Shown piece by piece: positions 1 to 15,668 of a stretch of DNA of 64,000 bases (position 1 is the stretch's first letter; each line of letters begins with the position of its first letter). The notes beneath the pieces were generated by a model, which saw nothing but the letters and a program-made list of their open reading frames with translations, had not been told where the DNA came from and made no database searches. The stretch is from Charina bottae (Eukaryota > Chordata > Lepidosauria > Squamata > Charinaidae). The stretch lies in contig JALMGJ010000012.1 in the NCBI GenBank assembly GCA_023362775.1, positions 27,311,001-27,375,000 of the forward strand, written 5' to 3'. A program made the translations under genes and the position numbers.

Positions 1-1676
1 GGATTGGGATTTCTTTATAACTGTTGGGAGTGCTGGACTCTGTGTCCACCTAAAAGATTGTTCAACCACCAGCAGAATCTTCCAGTATTCTTTTTCATAA
101 AGAAAAGAAGAAAGAAGTTCTTTGACAGCACTGATGGCCAGTCCACCCAGTCATAATGGATTTTGACATTAATCAAGAGTTGACGATGGATTTTTTTCCT
201 GCCTGATCATCTGTTGATGCCTTGAGTTTAGGAGGCATTGTCCACTATGGGACTTTTTCTGGTAGATTTTAATTAATAAGTTTGCTAGTATTATTTGTTT
301 AAACCTAGTCCTGAGTAATTTACACTGCTTACGTTATATAGCCTGCATTCAGCAAATCTTGCTGCATTATTTTTTAAACAACCCTTTTAAGATCTTTTAC
401 GAGAGCCTCTCCCTTTTTTAGAGTACCCAGCTTTAAGTCCTTCACATCTTGGTTGTGGCACTGGAACGTTGAAGTTCCCTCCTAAGGACACTTTTCTCAA
501 ACTTTCTCTGAAGAACTGCAAAACCATAAGGATTGTTGTATTACATTTACCTAGGTGTTTAACTGATACATTTTCAAGTGCACTACTAACTGTATTTCCC
601 CACTGTCATTTGATGTTGTGGGTTGTAGTTCTAGCTTTATGTGTAGATCATGAAGAGTGTTCTGCGAGCTAGATTGCATATAAGCTATGAAAAATAACTT
701 TGGTGCACTAGTGAATACACTTGAATTCACTTTTCTTACAAAAAGAACACTTATAAATAAACTCCAGGAGCCCTTCACTGTCCATGGGCTAGGGATATAT
801 TTACATTTGCTGGGGAGGGAATTGCTTTATAGGCATCTGTAGCCCCACATGGGATCATGTGTTAAACTAGCTATTATCTAGCTTGCCTTTGGAGTGAATC
901 AGTAGCAGCATCTCAGAGAATGAATAGTGATAATTGGTTGTGTTTCCCAGCTTGGCCTGAGCCCTTTAATATTTTTTTTATTTAGAAACCTGTGCATTCA
1001 CAAGCTTGTTTAGATAAGTATGGGAGTTGAGGCTGTGAAAGCCAGCCCCCCCCCCCCCCCCCTTCATGGCCTTTCCTTGTCTGCACTGAGCTTCTCCTTG
1101 TGTTTGCGCGCATATGAATAGAAACCTCCAAGTGAGCACAAGCCCTACTTTTGTCAGGACTTTCAGAGAGTGAGTAGAATAGCTCTACATACTTACAGGC
1201 CTTTCTATAGAAAGTTTGGGACCAGCATGTCCTTTTTGGTAGCACAGCTCAGAGCAGAGCTTTCCCCTTTCCCCATTCTGAAAAAGACAGACCCCCACAC
1301 CCGTCCTTCCAAAAATCAAAAACACACTCCACAGTTTTAAAAATGTAGTGTATCAAGTGTAATGTCTGAACATGTCTACAGTGTACAGAGACTGCAAACT
1401 ATGGCTTATAGAATTAGGGTAGGGAGAAGGAAGGGAAGTGCAAGTGGCTGTCTCATGTTTTTCCCTCTGAACCTGAACGTTGATGGTTTTGTGGCAGTGC
1501 AATTGTGGCAGTGCAATTTCTGGCCATAGGTGGACTTAAGGGCGTTTGAGGGGAGCCGTTTGACTCCCAAGTATGATGTCTATTCTTTATTCTTTATAGA
1601 TAAAACAACTAGTGTGCATGGTATTGGGAGAATGTTTTGTTTTAAAGGGTTATCAGTTATATTTTGCTGTTTGTAG
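1..1676 (+). other. SMAD2: SMAD2 intron (3' part), upstream of first visible exon
   Basis: Non-coding sequence preceding the first recognisable SMAD2 exon. It ends in a normal acceptor (ttgtag) at 1671-1676. I found no piece of the MH1 domain or of the preceding linker exon here, so those exons lie upstream of the window. It contains a poly-C tract at 1046-1062 and no clear mobile element. Short open frames here show no family resemblance. Confidence 0.75.
1046..1062. repeat. poly-C tract
   Basis: Seventeen consecutive C residues inside the SMAD2 intron. The length is likely to vary between individuals or be misread in sequencing. Confidence 0.95.
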
Positions 1677-1751
1677 AAACACCACCTCCTGGCTATATCA
1701 GTGAAGATGGGGAAACAAGTGACCAGCAGTTGAACCAAAGCATGGATACAG
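1677..1751 (+). CDS. SMAD2: SMAD2 exon: linker with PY motif
   Basis: Encodes the linker between the MH1 and MH2 domains of SMAD2, a TGF-beta/activin/nodal receptor-regulated transcription factor. The exon opens with AA, completing a Glu codon begun in the upstream exon, and reads [20 protein letters not shown] then SMDT plus a final G. PPPGY is the PY motif bound by WW-domain ubiquitin ligases of the NEDD4/SMURF class, and the Thr before it is the known proline-directed phosphorylation site (Thr220 in human numbering). The acceptor ttgtag and donor gtaaaa are both present. SMAD3 has a different sequence around its PY motif, so SMAD2 is the better call. Identification is by recall of the family and was not checked by alignment. 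Confidence 0.96.
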
Positions 1752-3278
1752 GTAAAATGCCTTCATTTTTATCGTGTGCTCAAGTCTTTTGCCCATTTTT
1801 GTTATGTTTAAGGGTATCTCTGTGACAAAACATTCTTAGATTGATATCAGTGTTAAACTGCAAAGGTATGTTTGCTTGGTTGGTTGCTTGTTTGTTTAAA
1901 TTTATTGGCCACCCAACTCCAGTGGACTCTGGCAGTATGTATACTGTGCCGAAATCAGTTGAAATCTGTAGAAAAGATGCTGTGCCAAAGACACTCGTTC
2001 TATAGGGGATAAGCCAGTAAACATTGGTGGTGGTTTAGCACCAGAATTGGCATAAAGTGTCACACTTGATGAGTGGAACAAGAAATGCTGTGGTAAACAT
2101 TCATGATTTAAGTTCTGCTTTTAATTCCTTAAAAGTGCAAATAATGTTCAGATCAAATAGCAGTGTTTTTAATGGATTGCATTTCATGTTTTCTTGGATT
2201 CTTAGATACTGAGATGGCAAAAGGTCCTTTGAACATTTTCAGTAGGGTTAATCTATATCACCTACCCTGATCTCACAACCTTGATTTTGGTTGGTTATTG
2301 CTGAGATAAGATAAATTAGATTCCTCCCATCCTCCTTCCAAACATTGCCCAATCTGAAACACATGCTGTGCAGGCGGCAGGAGGTTTCTGGCATTGTTTA
2401 GTGCTGATCTGTGAATCCATGGGTGGGCAATCATTCAGTCTTCTGACTCTGAAGATTGAATACAGCAGTAAGTGACACTGGTACTCCCTTTTTGTACTGC
2501 CACCTGTGTGTAAATCATGTTGCCAACAGTTTTTGTGGGAAGAGAGGCCCATAAGGATGACCACAATTGTGTGCGTGTATCTGGGTAAAATTGGGGGCTG
2601 AGCAGTTTGGGCATCCATGGCAGACTTCAGGTTGCCCATAGGTGTCTTACAGAGCCATAAGGCAAAACGTGACTCACTTTCCCAAGCACATTTAGGCAGC
2701 TGTTTTTGCAGCAGCCATCTTTGTGGCAATTCCTAATTTGCTTGTGATAGAGGGAAGAACAAGGTGGGGAAACCATGCCAAACATGCCCTTTGGAATTCT
2801 CTCCACCCCTTAATAGCAGCTGCACTCTGTTCTCAGAGTAGAGAAGCTGGCAGCCTTCTGAGCTCTCTCCCCAGTTGCCTCTTGTAGGGCTACACTGGGG
2901 AAGTGGATGATAGGTGTGTCTTCTCCGCAGTCCCTGATGGGTTTGCCCCATTTTTAAGCTGTATCTTTCTTTCACTGGCTTCTCTGCCCACACCAAATTT
3001 GCTCCCATTCTGTTCAGCTTTTAGAGAGTTATCCTGCTGATGGACAGACAGACAGACAGACAGGGTCCCGAGCTCCTTTGTGTAATTTCTTTCCAACATC
3101 CCATTGAGTTGGAAAGAGTAAAAATGATTCCAGATTCTCTTGACAACTATGTCCAAAGGTAATGGTAGCTTGTGGAAAAATACGGCGTCCGGCTGTCTGT
3201 CTAAATGATTTGGGTGAGGGTTGTATGGATGCGTGCGCAAGAGGAAGAATGAAATAACGTTCCTGATTGTTTCCCCAG
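1752..3278 (+). other. SMAD2: SMAD2 intron
   Basis: Intron of about 1.5 kb with a gtaaaa donor and a ttccccag acceptor. It carries a fragment at about 1895-1945 resembling the widespread LINE/SINE tail motif (ggccacccaactcc) and a short (GACA)n run near 3044-3062. The short open frames between 2316 and 3325 on the minus strand have no recognisable content. Confidence 0.8.
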
Positions 3279-3332
3279 GATCCCCAGCAGAGTTGTCTCC
3301 TAGTACACTCTCTCCTGTCAATCACAGCCTAG
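3279..3332 (+). CDS. SMAD2: SMAD2 exon: linker Ser/Thr-Pro cluster
   Basis: A 54-bp exon that finishes a split Gly codon (G|GA) and encodes SPAELSPSTLSPVNHSL before ending in G of the next Asp codon. The SP motifs match the three linker serines (245, 250 and 255 in human numbering) phosphorylated by MAPK/CDK-type kinases, which tune nuclear accumulation and turnover. From memory, human SMAD2 reads SPTTLSP where this sequence has SPSTLSP, a conservative Thr-to-Ser change next to the middle site. The acceptor (ttccccag) and donor (gtaagc) are good, and phases match both neighbours. Confidence 0.95.
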   Translation, partial: DPQQSCLLVHSLLSITA

Positions 3333-5029
<1,697 letters not shown>

Positions 5030-5174
5030 TAAAAGGTTTGCTTAAAGCCCTTACGTAAAAACATTTAAACAAGCGATAAAACTCACTTCTTTAGTTTAGT
5101 TTAGTAACTATAGCATGCCAGCTATAAAAGAACAGTAATCCAGATAATTTACAAAGTGAGAGAAGAGAACATAA

Positions 5175-7930
<2,756 letters not shown>

Positions 7931-8031
7931 TCTCATTCTTGGTGGGCTCAGAATATGAAGTCCTGGCAACAGCTCGTCTGTCGCAGTAACTCGTGTGTGG
8001 TCTCCATGAACTGTTTCCTATCCAAAAAGTT

Positions 8032-8032
<1 letters not shown>

Positions 8033-8068
<36 letters not shown>
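8033..8068. repeat. (GA)n microsatellite in SMAD2 3' UTR
   Basis: About 18 uninterrupted GA units roughly 100 bases downstream of the SMAD2 stop codon, so it would be transcribed. Confidence 0.95.
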
Positions 8069-8069
<1 letters not shown>

Positions 8070-10090
8070 ACTTGAGGATCTCGTCAGTTTTAAAGCACCT
8101 TGTGGATTTTGTTTCCTATACTCTGATACTAGGTGAAATGTTAGTGTATAGAAACACCTTCTTCTGAAGGAGGGAGGGACATTTAAAGACTTTGACGGTG
8201 TTTTTTTTTATTGGGTATATATAAATTGAGTGTCCTAAAGGTTTACCAATAACATGGACAGTCCAGTTAATAGGTCACGAAGCCTCTCCCGAGCTTGGCA
8301 CCATTTTGCAGTCTGAGTTTTAGTGCCCACTGGTAGATGTACGGAGCTCTGGCTTAAGCAGGCATCTCATAAAAAGCCCAAGTTCCTGGTTCTCCATATT
8401 TTTTTATATTTTTATATACATATCTGTATGTGTGCAGGCTTTTCACTGCCCTATAAGAAATGCTTATTACAGAAAAGCTTCCGGTTCCATTATCTTGAGT
8501 GTACTAGCTGCTATCTGTAGAGAGATTAAACTTTGGATTTCATTGCTTGAAATCTTGAGGGTTGAATCAGCCTTGAACGTGTTTGAAGTCAGCGGAATCT
8601 CTTACCTTCCCCACTCCCCAAATGATCAAACCTGGTTTGAATCGGGACACATCCTGTCCATTCAGCAATGCATCTATTGCTGGCAGTGGGTGCTGTGATG
8701 CTGTTGTCCTTCAGATTCTTTTTGCATCATTTATGCGCTAAGTGCAATTTTAAGTGTGCTTGGTTTTTACAACCAGTGAACCAGTCAACTTTCTCCCTCA
8801 TCCCCCGCTGCTTCCAAGACATGAATGCCTCTATTATCCATGATTAGTAGATTTTACTCTGATTTCAAATCCTAGTTAAGAGAGGGAGCAGGATATTCTT
8901 CGCCGTGGAGAATGAAATTGTCACACACTGCTTGACTGATCGTTCCTTTCCTAGCAGGATGAAGGGAAGAGTGCTTGCATGATCTTCTTTAATTGTCTGC
9001 ACGAGCCCTCTGTCCAATGCACCATCAAGTGCTAACACTGGACCGGCAAGGCCTGCGCACATCCTGGAAATAGTATTGCTAGGATGCGTTTGCACGCTAG
9101 GCTTCTAAGACAGGGGGGCAGGCCAAGCCGGTTACTGCTTCTCCCGTTATTTTCCATGAGCCTTCCCTCTGCCGTGGCCTGCTACATCTGGAGTCCGAGG
9201 AGAAGGAAGGGGGTGAGGAGGAACAGCGAGGCCACCATGTCTCCTGTTTCACCGGCAGACTGGAGAGGAGTTCCCTGCTCCACAGGCTCCTGTTTGGCAG
9301 CTCAGTAGGCCTTGGCCTTCTTGCAGACGGTGAGAGAGACCTCCGGGGTGTGTGTGTGTGTGTGTGTAAAGCGGGGCATTTCACCAAAGGCTTCAAATCG
9401 CGCAGCTGAGTCACGAGCGTCCATTACAGAGAGGATCTCGCAGAAGCAGCGGCTTCTGTGGGCTGGTTGGGACGGCCTCCACAGTACATGTTATGGTGAA
9501 TCCTAGGACACTACTACATCTGGACCTTGCTTTAAAAAGATATTTTGAGTTATATTCTACAGATACGTCTGGGTTGGGTAAGGGTTGGGAAACTGTATAG
9601 AAGGGTTCTTCTGACTTGAAAAGTATACATCTTACTAACATTCTTGTGATCTAGCTGTCTGTCCTCGTTGTCGTGGCAGTAGCGGGATTGCCTTTCGTCT
9701 GTTCCTTTCCTCCTCCCCCCTGCCGCCCCCCAAGGGTTACTTTGCACTAGCCTTGTACTTTGTAAGTACACCTAGTGGCAATTCCAGCTCTGACAACAAA
9801 CGTGTGGCCAGTGTTAAGCTTTGTAATCGGCTGCCTGAATGGAAGACCGCGATGGATATTTTTTATGCCGTAACAAAATAGGGCATAGGAGCAATACCAA
9901 AAATCACGCCGGTGGGTGGGAGGGAGGGTGGGAGGGTGGCTGGAAACAAAGTGGGCCAGGCAGTTCAGAAGGCTGGGCAAAGAGTTCCAATTCGTGTAGT
10001 TTTACCAGTAGCCTAATGTATTGGTAGAACTTGTGAAACTAAGAGGGAAGCTTTCATCTGTGTTGCATTTGCCTAATATGTGAATACACT

Positions 10091-10096
10091 AATAAA
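10091..10096 (+). terminator. SMAD2: candidate SMAD2 poly(A) signal
   Basis: Canonical AATAAA in the sequence ctAATAAAagtttt with a T/G-rich element 20-35 bases downstream. It is the most plausible 3' end of SMAD2 mRNA in the window. No transcript evidence is available here. Confidence 0.55.
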
Positions 10097-10115
10097 AGTT
10101 TTAATTCTCACTTCT

Positions 10116-10544
10116 GCTTGTTTGAGTGGCTTCCTGGAAAGACTCTGCCTGCAAGCTCTGCGTAGAGGATGGGCTTAAATATCAAATGCGAGCTTAAGGG
10201 TGCTTAGGTGCGAAGGTCTGCGTGCTGGGTCCAAAGAGCACCTCTTCTTCCCCAGGGCTCCATGATGGCGTTCCCGTCCCTGAGCAAGGCACGCAGGGCT
10301 CAAGAGTTGCTTGTCGTGTGTGAGCCCGGAATCCCAGGTGCTTTTCTCTGAAGGGTTATGCATCTCACAGGCAGGCCGTCTGAATTCGGTCCTCCCAGCA
10401 TGTGGTGGCGGCCATCTGGGAGCATTGGAAAAGGGACACCCGAAGAGCTTGAGCAGGGGAAGGCTGTCAGCTCAGTAAAATCTTCAGTGTGAGCGGCTGT
10501 TCGCCTCCATACAGTGTGGGCCAGGTGCGTTCTTGATGTGACGT

Positions 10545-10586
<42 letters not shown>

Positions 10587-10829
10587 GATGTGGAAAGTGA
10601 AGGCCAAAGGGGTCCCAGTGGTGGTGGGAGCACTCTGGCCTGTGACTCCCAAGCTGGGAGAGTGGCTCCAACAGATCCCAGGAGCAGCATCAGAGCTCTC
10701 TGTCCAGAAGAGAGCAGTGCTAGGAACAGCTAAGATCCTGCGTACAACCCTCAAACTCCCAGGCCTCTGGTAGAGGACCCCAGGTTGAGGAAGACACACA
10801 CCACCCTCAGGGGTGAGAAGGGAATTTTG
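10116..10829. other. intergenic, no gene seen; (GT)n at 10546-10582
   Basis: Unique-looking sequence just past the probable SMAD2 3' end. It could still be UTR if a distal poly(A) site is used. The only clear repeat is a (GT)n tract of about 18 units at 10546-10582. Overlapping open frames here depend on the GT tract and are not credible genes. Confidence 0.6.
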
Positions 10830-11010
10830 TATGAACCTGGGAGATCCAGGGCGAAATCCATCCTCAGCCATGGAAACTTCCTTGGCGTCTGAGCCAATCG
10901 CTCCCTGCCCAACCTACCTCACAGGATGATTCTGAGGAAAAATGGCAGGTGGGAGTGTTTGGGTCTGCCTTAACAGTCCTGGTGCAAAGGTTGGGTATAA
11001 ATACAATGGA
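10830..11010 (+). mobile_element. old tRNA-type SINE copy
   Basis: Contains the order cctgggagatccagg, ccatggaaac, gagccaatcgctccctg, caacctacctcacaggatga, then gggtataaata. This parallels the body and tail of the tRNA-headed SINE arrays at 33 and 54 kb but is much more diverged. Confidence 0.55.
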
Positions 11011-11724
11011 AACAGTTTAGATACTCTTTGATTAGCGGCCTGTCTCTGCACCACAGCCTGACGTGCGCACACCAGAGTGCCCCGTCCTTGCATCTCTCTC
11101 GACCTCAAGCCACCGAAAGTTTGCCTGAAAATGTATGGCTTCACCATTTCGTAGGAAGAGTACGTACGTTCCTTGAAAACCCACTGGGTTTTGGCCTCTA
11201 CCTGTTTTTGCCTAGCTCTCTCCTGCCCCTCCGTTAGGCCTTCTTCCTCCTGTTTCACACTGAAGCCCTGTAGGAGCCCTTTCATTTTCCTGTGGCCTCT
11301 TTTCTGCCCTTCAGTTCCTCTTATCTGGTACTCCTATGAAACCTTAGTTAGATGATAACGGGATATCCTTACTATTATTCAAATTTATCACCGCCCATCT
11401 CCACAACAGTAGACTGGGCGGTTTACAACTTATGTCCCTTTTGAGTTTTTGCAATGGGTGGCAGTTCAAGTATCTGCTTCAAATATTTTTCCTAGTAATG
11501 TTCCAATTAAACATTGGGAAGACAGTAAGGAAAACAAAACCTCAGACCAAAAATCTGGCCCGTGTTTCTTCAGAAACGAATCCTAACTCCTCTTGTCTCT
11601 GTGATGCCTCCAAGTTCACAGTTGGCGGAAAAGGCCTGCAGACAATTGGTCTGTGACTGCAGCGGAAGCCTCCCCTTTTTAAGGATTTTGCATAGGGTTT
11701 CCCGTCCTCCGTTTTTTTCTTGTT

Positions 11725-11836
11725 TCATATTGACAATATAGAACTGTCAAATAGCTTTCCCTAACTTCCTGATCCGTTAGAATAATTGTACAGAACCAGT
11801 TAAGCAGCTGGTGATGGCAATTGTAGCCTTGCATCT
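11725..11836. repeat. diverged direct repeat, copy 1
   Basis: Shares taacttcctgat, ttagaataat, gaaccag and caat..tagcctt..atct in order with 12303-12727. There the copy is interrupted by a SINE. The family of the parent repeat is unknown. Confidence 0.6.
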
Positions 11837-12302
11837 GCAGGGCAACCCAGATGGGCGATGGTAACCGGGATTAAGTACAGAAAGGGTTGTTGGAGGGAAT
11901 AGGAAAATCAAGGAATAATTTTATTGAGCTTAAATGGACTTCAGCTAATATTTTCTCCATTCTTCAATATATACATTTCCAGGATGACTGGATGTTGAAA
12001 ATAGGACTGTTCCGTTCAGCGCATTGGAGTTTTGAGGTTTTAATTATCTCCAGGCGGTGGGCTGATTTCAAACCATTTTATTTTTAGCCCAGTTTTTCCA
12101 TTGCCAGTTAACCTCAAATCGATATATCCTATGCAAAGTCCTCTGTCCCAATGCTGCTGGTATTTCTTTTAGTGGACTGCGGCTTATTTTGAAATGTTGA
12201 TCTAGAAACCACCTTGAATTTATAAAAAGTTGGCTTTGGGGTGATGATGTCTGATCCTGAACAGGCTTTATCTGTGGAACTTGCTTTCGGTGTAAGGCCT
12301 CA

Positions 12303-12727
12303 TATGGCAAATTCGAAACTGTGCAACAGCTTTTCCTAACTTCCTGATGTATTAGAATAATGGTACGCAACCAGGGAAGGGGGCGTGGTGGCTCAGCGGG
12401 TAAGACGCCAGGCTTGTCGATCGGAAGATGGCAAGTTTGGAGGTTCGAATCCCAAGCCCCTTGTCGGAGTAAGCTCCTGCACTAGCCCTTGCCAACCTAG
12501 CAATTCAAAAGCAGGCAAATGCAAGTAGATGAATAGGTACCACTTCGATGGGTAGGTACATGCGGCCACATGACTGTGGAAGCGTCTTTGGACAACACTG
12601 GCTGTTCGGCTAACAAGTGGAGATGAGCACCGGCCCCTAGAGTCGGACACGACTGCACAAATGTGCAGGGGGAACCTTTACCTTTTTTATGCAACCAGGG
12701 GTTGATGTCAATTTTAGCCTTACATCT
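12303..12727. repeat. diverged direct repeat, copy 2 (split by SINE)
   Basis: Second copy of the segment at 11725-11836, about 580 bp downstream. It is split by the SINE at 12377-12690. Comparing the two copies gives the pre-insertion state of this SINE site. Confidence 0.6.
12377..12690 (+). mobile_element. tRNA-derived SINE (~330-bp family), copy 1
   Basis: Head gggcgtggtggctcagcggg carries a Pol III A-box (TGGCTCAGCGG). The B-box GGTTCGAATCC follows about 50 bases later. A long body ends in gagtcggacacgactgcaca and a cctttacctttttt tail. It is flanked by an exact 10-bp target duplication, GCAACCAGGG (12367-12376 and 12691-12700). The gagtcggacacgactg segment resembles an RTE/BovB-like 3' end, suggesting LINE mobilisation. 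Not a functional tRNA gene: no acceptor stem pairs. Confidence 0.88.
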
Positions 12728-12844
12728 TGGGGTGATGACCCTAGGGGGGTGGGGGTGTAGTGGGTTTTGTATTTGGGGTTTTATTTTTGTAAGCCGCCCA
12801 GAGTCACTGTGAGTGAGTTGGGCAGCCATATAAATCTCTCAAAT

Positions 12845-12922
12845 CCTTCCTTCCTTCCTTCCTTCCTTCCTTCCTTCCTTCCTTCCTTCCTTCCCTCCCT
12901 CCCTCCCTCCCTCCCTCCCTCT
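12845..12922. repeat. (TTCC)n / (CCCT)n microsatellite
   Basis: About 50 bp of TTCC units grading into CCCT units. It follows a LINE/SINE 3' tail (gccgcccagagtcactgtgag, 12790-12840) directly. Confidence 0.95.
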
Positions 12923-13372
12923 CAGATGGGCTGATGGAAAGTTACCAAAGCGCTATCAAATACCTTTCCCTTCATGATGCTTCCTCCAGTTAACCAAAAG
13001 TTTGTCCAAATGAAAAGATGAACAGCTCCCTATTAATCCTCGTAAATTCAGAACAGGCCACCTTTCAAGTTCTTGTGTGAGGCCTTGCACTTGTTTGTGG
13101 TCTGCTAGTGCTGCTCTATCTAGTCTGGACATAACAAAATCTATTAATTGCATCTGATTCAGAGAAACCTAAAACAAATATTTACTACTATAACAATTTA
13201 TTTGGCCACACCCATCTCACAAAAATGACTGGGCAGTGTACAAGGGTTGAAAACAACAGTTTTAACAAACGTAATGCCTGAAGTCATAAACACAACCCAA
13301 TTAGAAAACAAAACACATTAACCAGCTTTAATCACCAGAGCTCACCTAACCACCCAGCCCCAATGTCTGGAG
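12923..13372. other. intergenic; LINE tail fragment at ~13185-13300
   Basis: No gene. At 13185-13300 there is a minus-strand LINE/SINE 3' tail (ggccacacccatctcac ... gggcagtgtacaa). The rest is unrecognised. Confidence 0.5.
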
Positions 13373-13931
13373 CAGTGTTTCTCAACCCTGGCCATTTTAA
13401 GATGTGTGGACTTCAACTTCCAGAATCCCCCAGCCAGCATGCTGGGATTGGGGCCATCTGAATCTCTGAAGGGCTACCGTTCCATGGGGTGGGTGCTGCC
13501 ACAGGGATGGGCCAACTCCGGGATCCAACAAAATGACCTTTAATGGACAGGACCCAGAGCATGCCCTCCCTGCTAGATCTGGTGGGGTGAGCAGAGGCCA
13601 AGGGAGGCCTACAAAGAGCTTGGCTCTGGCATGTAGGGCTTCATAGGTGATGCCCAGCACCTTGAATTGCACCCGGAAGCTCAGTGGGAGACTGGCATAA
13701 TAGGGCAGCCTGCCCCTAAAAGAACTGAATAAAGTTGACAAAAGTCTCCTGCAAGGAAGTGCCAGGGAGTCCAAGTTGCATTTTGCAGGAAAGTGACAAT
13801 ATCACAAAATGGGACAGGGAACGTGACCCTGTTTTACTATTCGGAAGGTCCCAGCTTCAGTGCTTGCTGGCTGGGGAATTCTGGGAGTTGAAGTTCACAC
13901 ATCTTTAAGTTGCTGAGGTGGAGAAACACTG
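13373..13931. mobile_element. longer hAT member of the CAGTGTTTCTCAACC family
   Basis: Left end cagtgtttctcaaccctgg and right end ggtggagaaacactg are inverted. The sub-terminal ggacttcaacttccagaat and attctgggagttgaag also pair. Between them lies about 420 bp absent from the short MITEs. It includes segments (gcaccttgaattgcacccgg) seen in other squamate repeats, so it may be the fuller parent form or two half-elements around an insertion. No exact 8-bp duplication was found. Confidence 0.55.
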
Positions 13932-14057
13932 AGATAGACCAAGAGTTACTTGCAGTTTCACTAGTGTATCCCTGCACCCAGTTCAGGAAGCACTTGTACT
14001 AATATTGCCATAAATCTTCTTGCACCCACAGTGTCAATGATGCTTAGAACAAGGATA

Positions 14058-14410
14058 AAAAAGGTAAAGGCTCCCCCCGCACATTTGTGCAGTTGTGTCC
14101 GACTCTAGGGGCCGGTGCTCATCTCCGTTCGTTAGCCGAAGAGCCAGCGTTGTCCGAAGACGCTTCCACGGTCATGTGGCTGGCAGGACGAGTGTGGAAC
14201 GCTGTTACCTACCCACCGAAGTGGTACCTATTCATCCACTTGCATTTGCATGCTTTCGAATTGCTAGGTTGGCAAGAGCTGGGGCGAGTGCAGGAGCTCA
14301 CTCCGCACGCAGGGCTAGGGATTCGAACCTCCGAACTTGCGATCTTCCGATCGACAAGCCTGGCGTCTTACCCGCTGAGCCACCACACCCCCTATATATA
14401 TATATATATA
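14058..14410 (-). mobile_element. tRNA-derived SINE (~330-bp family), copy 2
   Basis: Minus-strand copy: reverse-complement tail at 14058, then body, B-box and A-box near 14310-14385, followed by a short (TA)n. Flanked by an exact 13-bp duplication, TAGAACAAGGATA (14045-14057 and 14411-14423), which marks a recent insertion. Confidence 0.9.
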
Positions 14411-14423
14411 TAGAACAAGGATA

Positions 14424-15144
14424 CTGGGGCACTAAAGTTTGCAGATACAGTATAATAAGGGTGAAAAATCGCAGGTGGCACTAAAGTATTAAATCTCACG
14501 AGACCTGGGGTGGGAATAGAACCAAGACTGGAACAGGAAGGTGGAGATAATATACTGTACATACTGTAGGTAGAAAGAGTATTTCACAATGTATATGACA
14601 GTATTTCCTCCTTGAGTTACGCAGAATGGGAATGATTGCCCACAGATGCCAGTGAGACAAAAATGGGCTGAGTATGAATGCAGTTTAAATAAAGCTATCC
14701 CCACCTGGTGCAGGATCGGAGATATTTGTCCTTTGACTTCTTTAAAATAATAATATCCGCTTAGGTGCTATTTCTGGAAGAGTGTGATTTATAGTTACTC
14801 TATGGCGTGTGGGTCTGGAGTAATTTATAACAACTCTCTAATATTGTTCAGAAGTATTAGATCTCAATTACAGTTTAAGCTACAACTGAGACTCTAATTC
14901 CCAATAGGTACATTCTGACATTTGACTTTCAGTCTCCATGTTGCAAGCTGGACTGTGAATATATGCCACAACCCTGCAATGTGCCTGATTGTTCACAGCC
15001 CTATTACAAGTAGTAATAGGTAGTAGTAAAGTAAGAGACTAGTTTACAATAGCCACTATGATCCAGTTACTAACATAGAAGCTACTCACTGAAAAGAGGC
15101 TGGAGACAATGACTTGCAATATATTGGAAATGCTCTTTCTTACG
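14424..15144. other. intergenic, nothing recognised
   Basis: About 720 bp without a gene or a repeat I can name. Short frames on both strands carry no domain signal. Confidence 0.5.
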
Positions 15145-15668
15145 TAGCCAGTTTGGCCTAGTGGTTAAAGCAGCAGCCTACAAGCCAGGAGACTGTGAGT
15201 TCTAGTCCTGCCTTAGACATGAAGCCAGCTGGGTGACCTTGGGCCAATCCCTCTCTCTCAGCCCTAGGAAGGAGCCAATGGGAAACCAGGAGACAGAGTT
15301 CTAGTCCCGCCTTAGGCATGAAAGCTGGCTGGGTGACCTTGGGCCAGTCCCTGTCTCTCAGGCCTAGGAAGGAGCCAATGGGAAACCAGGAGATTGAGAG
15401 TTCTAGTCCCGCCTTAGGCATGAAAGCTGGCTGGGTGACCTTGGGCCAGTCCCTCTCTCTCAGGCCTAGGAAGGAGCCAATGGCAAACCAGGAGACTGAG
15501 AGTTCTAGTCCCGCCTTAGACATGAAGCCAGCTGGGTGACCTTGGGCCAGTCACTCCCTCTCAGTCCTAGGAAGAAAGCAATGGCAGGCTACTTCTGAAA
15601 TCTTTCCAAGAAAACTGTGGGGATTAATCCAGGAGGTTGCCAAGAGTCAACACTAATTCAAAAGCACA
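15145..15668 (+). mobile_element. tRNA-headed Sauria-type SINE, 4-unit internal array
   Basis: Head gccagtttggcctagtggtt is a tRNA-like A-box region. The internal segment with B-box GTTCTAGTCC recurs at 15219, 15318, 15420 and 15522 (position of atgaa), so spacing is 99, 102 and 102 bp. The 3' part (gccaagagtcaacactaatt) resembles a BovB/RTE 3' end, as in Sauria SINEs. Followed by a (CA)n run. Confidence 0.82.

Larger units (their letters stand above)
7931..10115 (+). other. SMAD2: SMAD2 3' UTR (probable)
   Basis: Sequence after the SMAD2 stop is free of recognisable transposons for about 2.2 kb, unlike the repeat-dense DNA beyond 11 kb. It holds a (GA)n run at 8033-8068 and a short (GT)n near 9350-9368. 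The first strong poly(A) signal in a good context is AATAAA at 10091-10096, followed by a T/G-rich stretch (ttctgcttgtttgag). Mammalian SMAD2 transcripts have very long 3' UTRs, so further sites downstream are possible. Confidence 0.65.

Noticed and set aside
10467..10871. 134-codon minus-strand ORF with a His/Thr run
   Set aside because: The run is the (GT)n tract. No homology or splice context is recognisable.
12377..12450. tRNA gene at SINE heads (also 21.5, 25.1, 56.9 kb)
   Set aside because: A- and B-boxes are present, but acceptor and T-arm pairing is not, and the sequence continues into a SINE body with target duplications.
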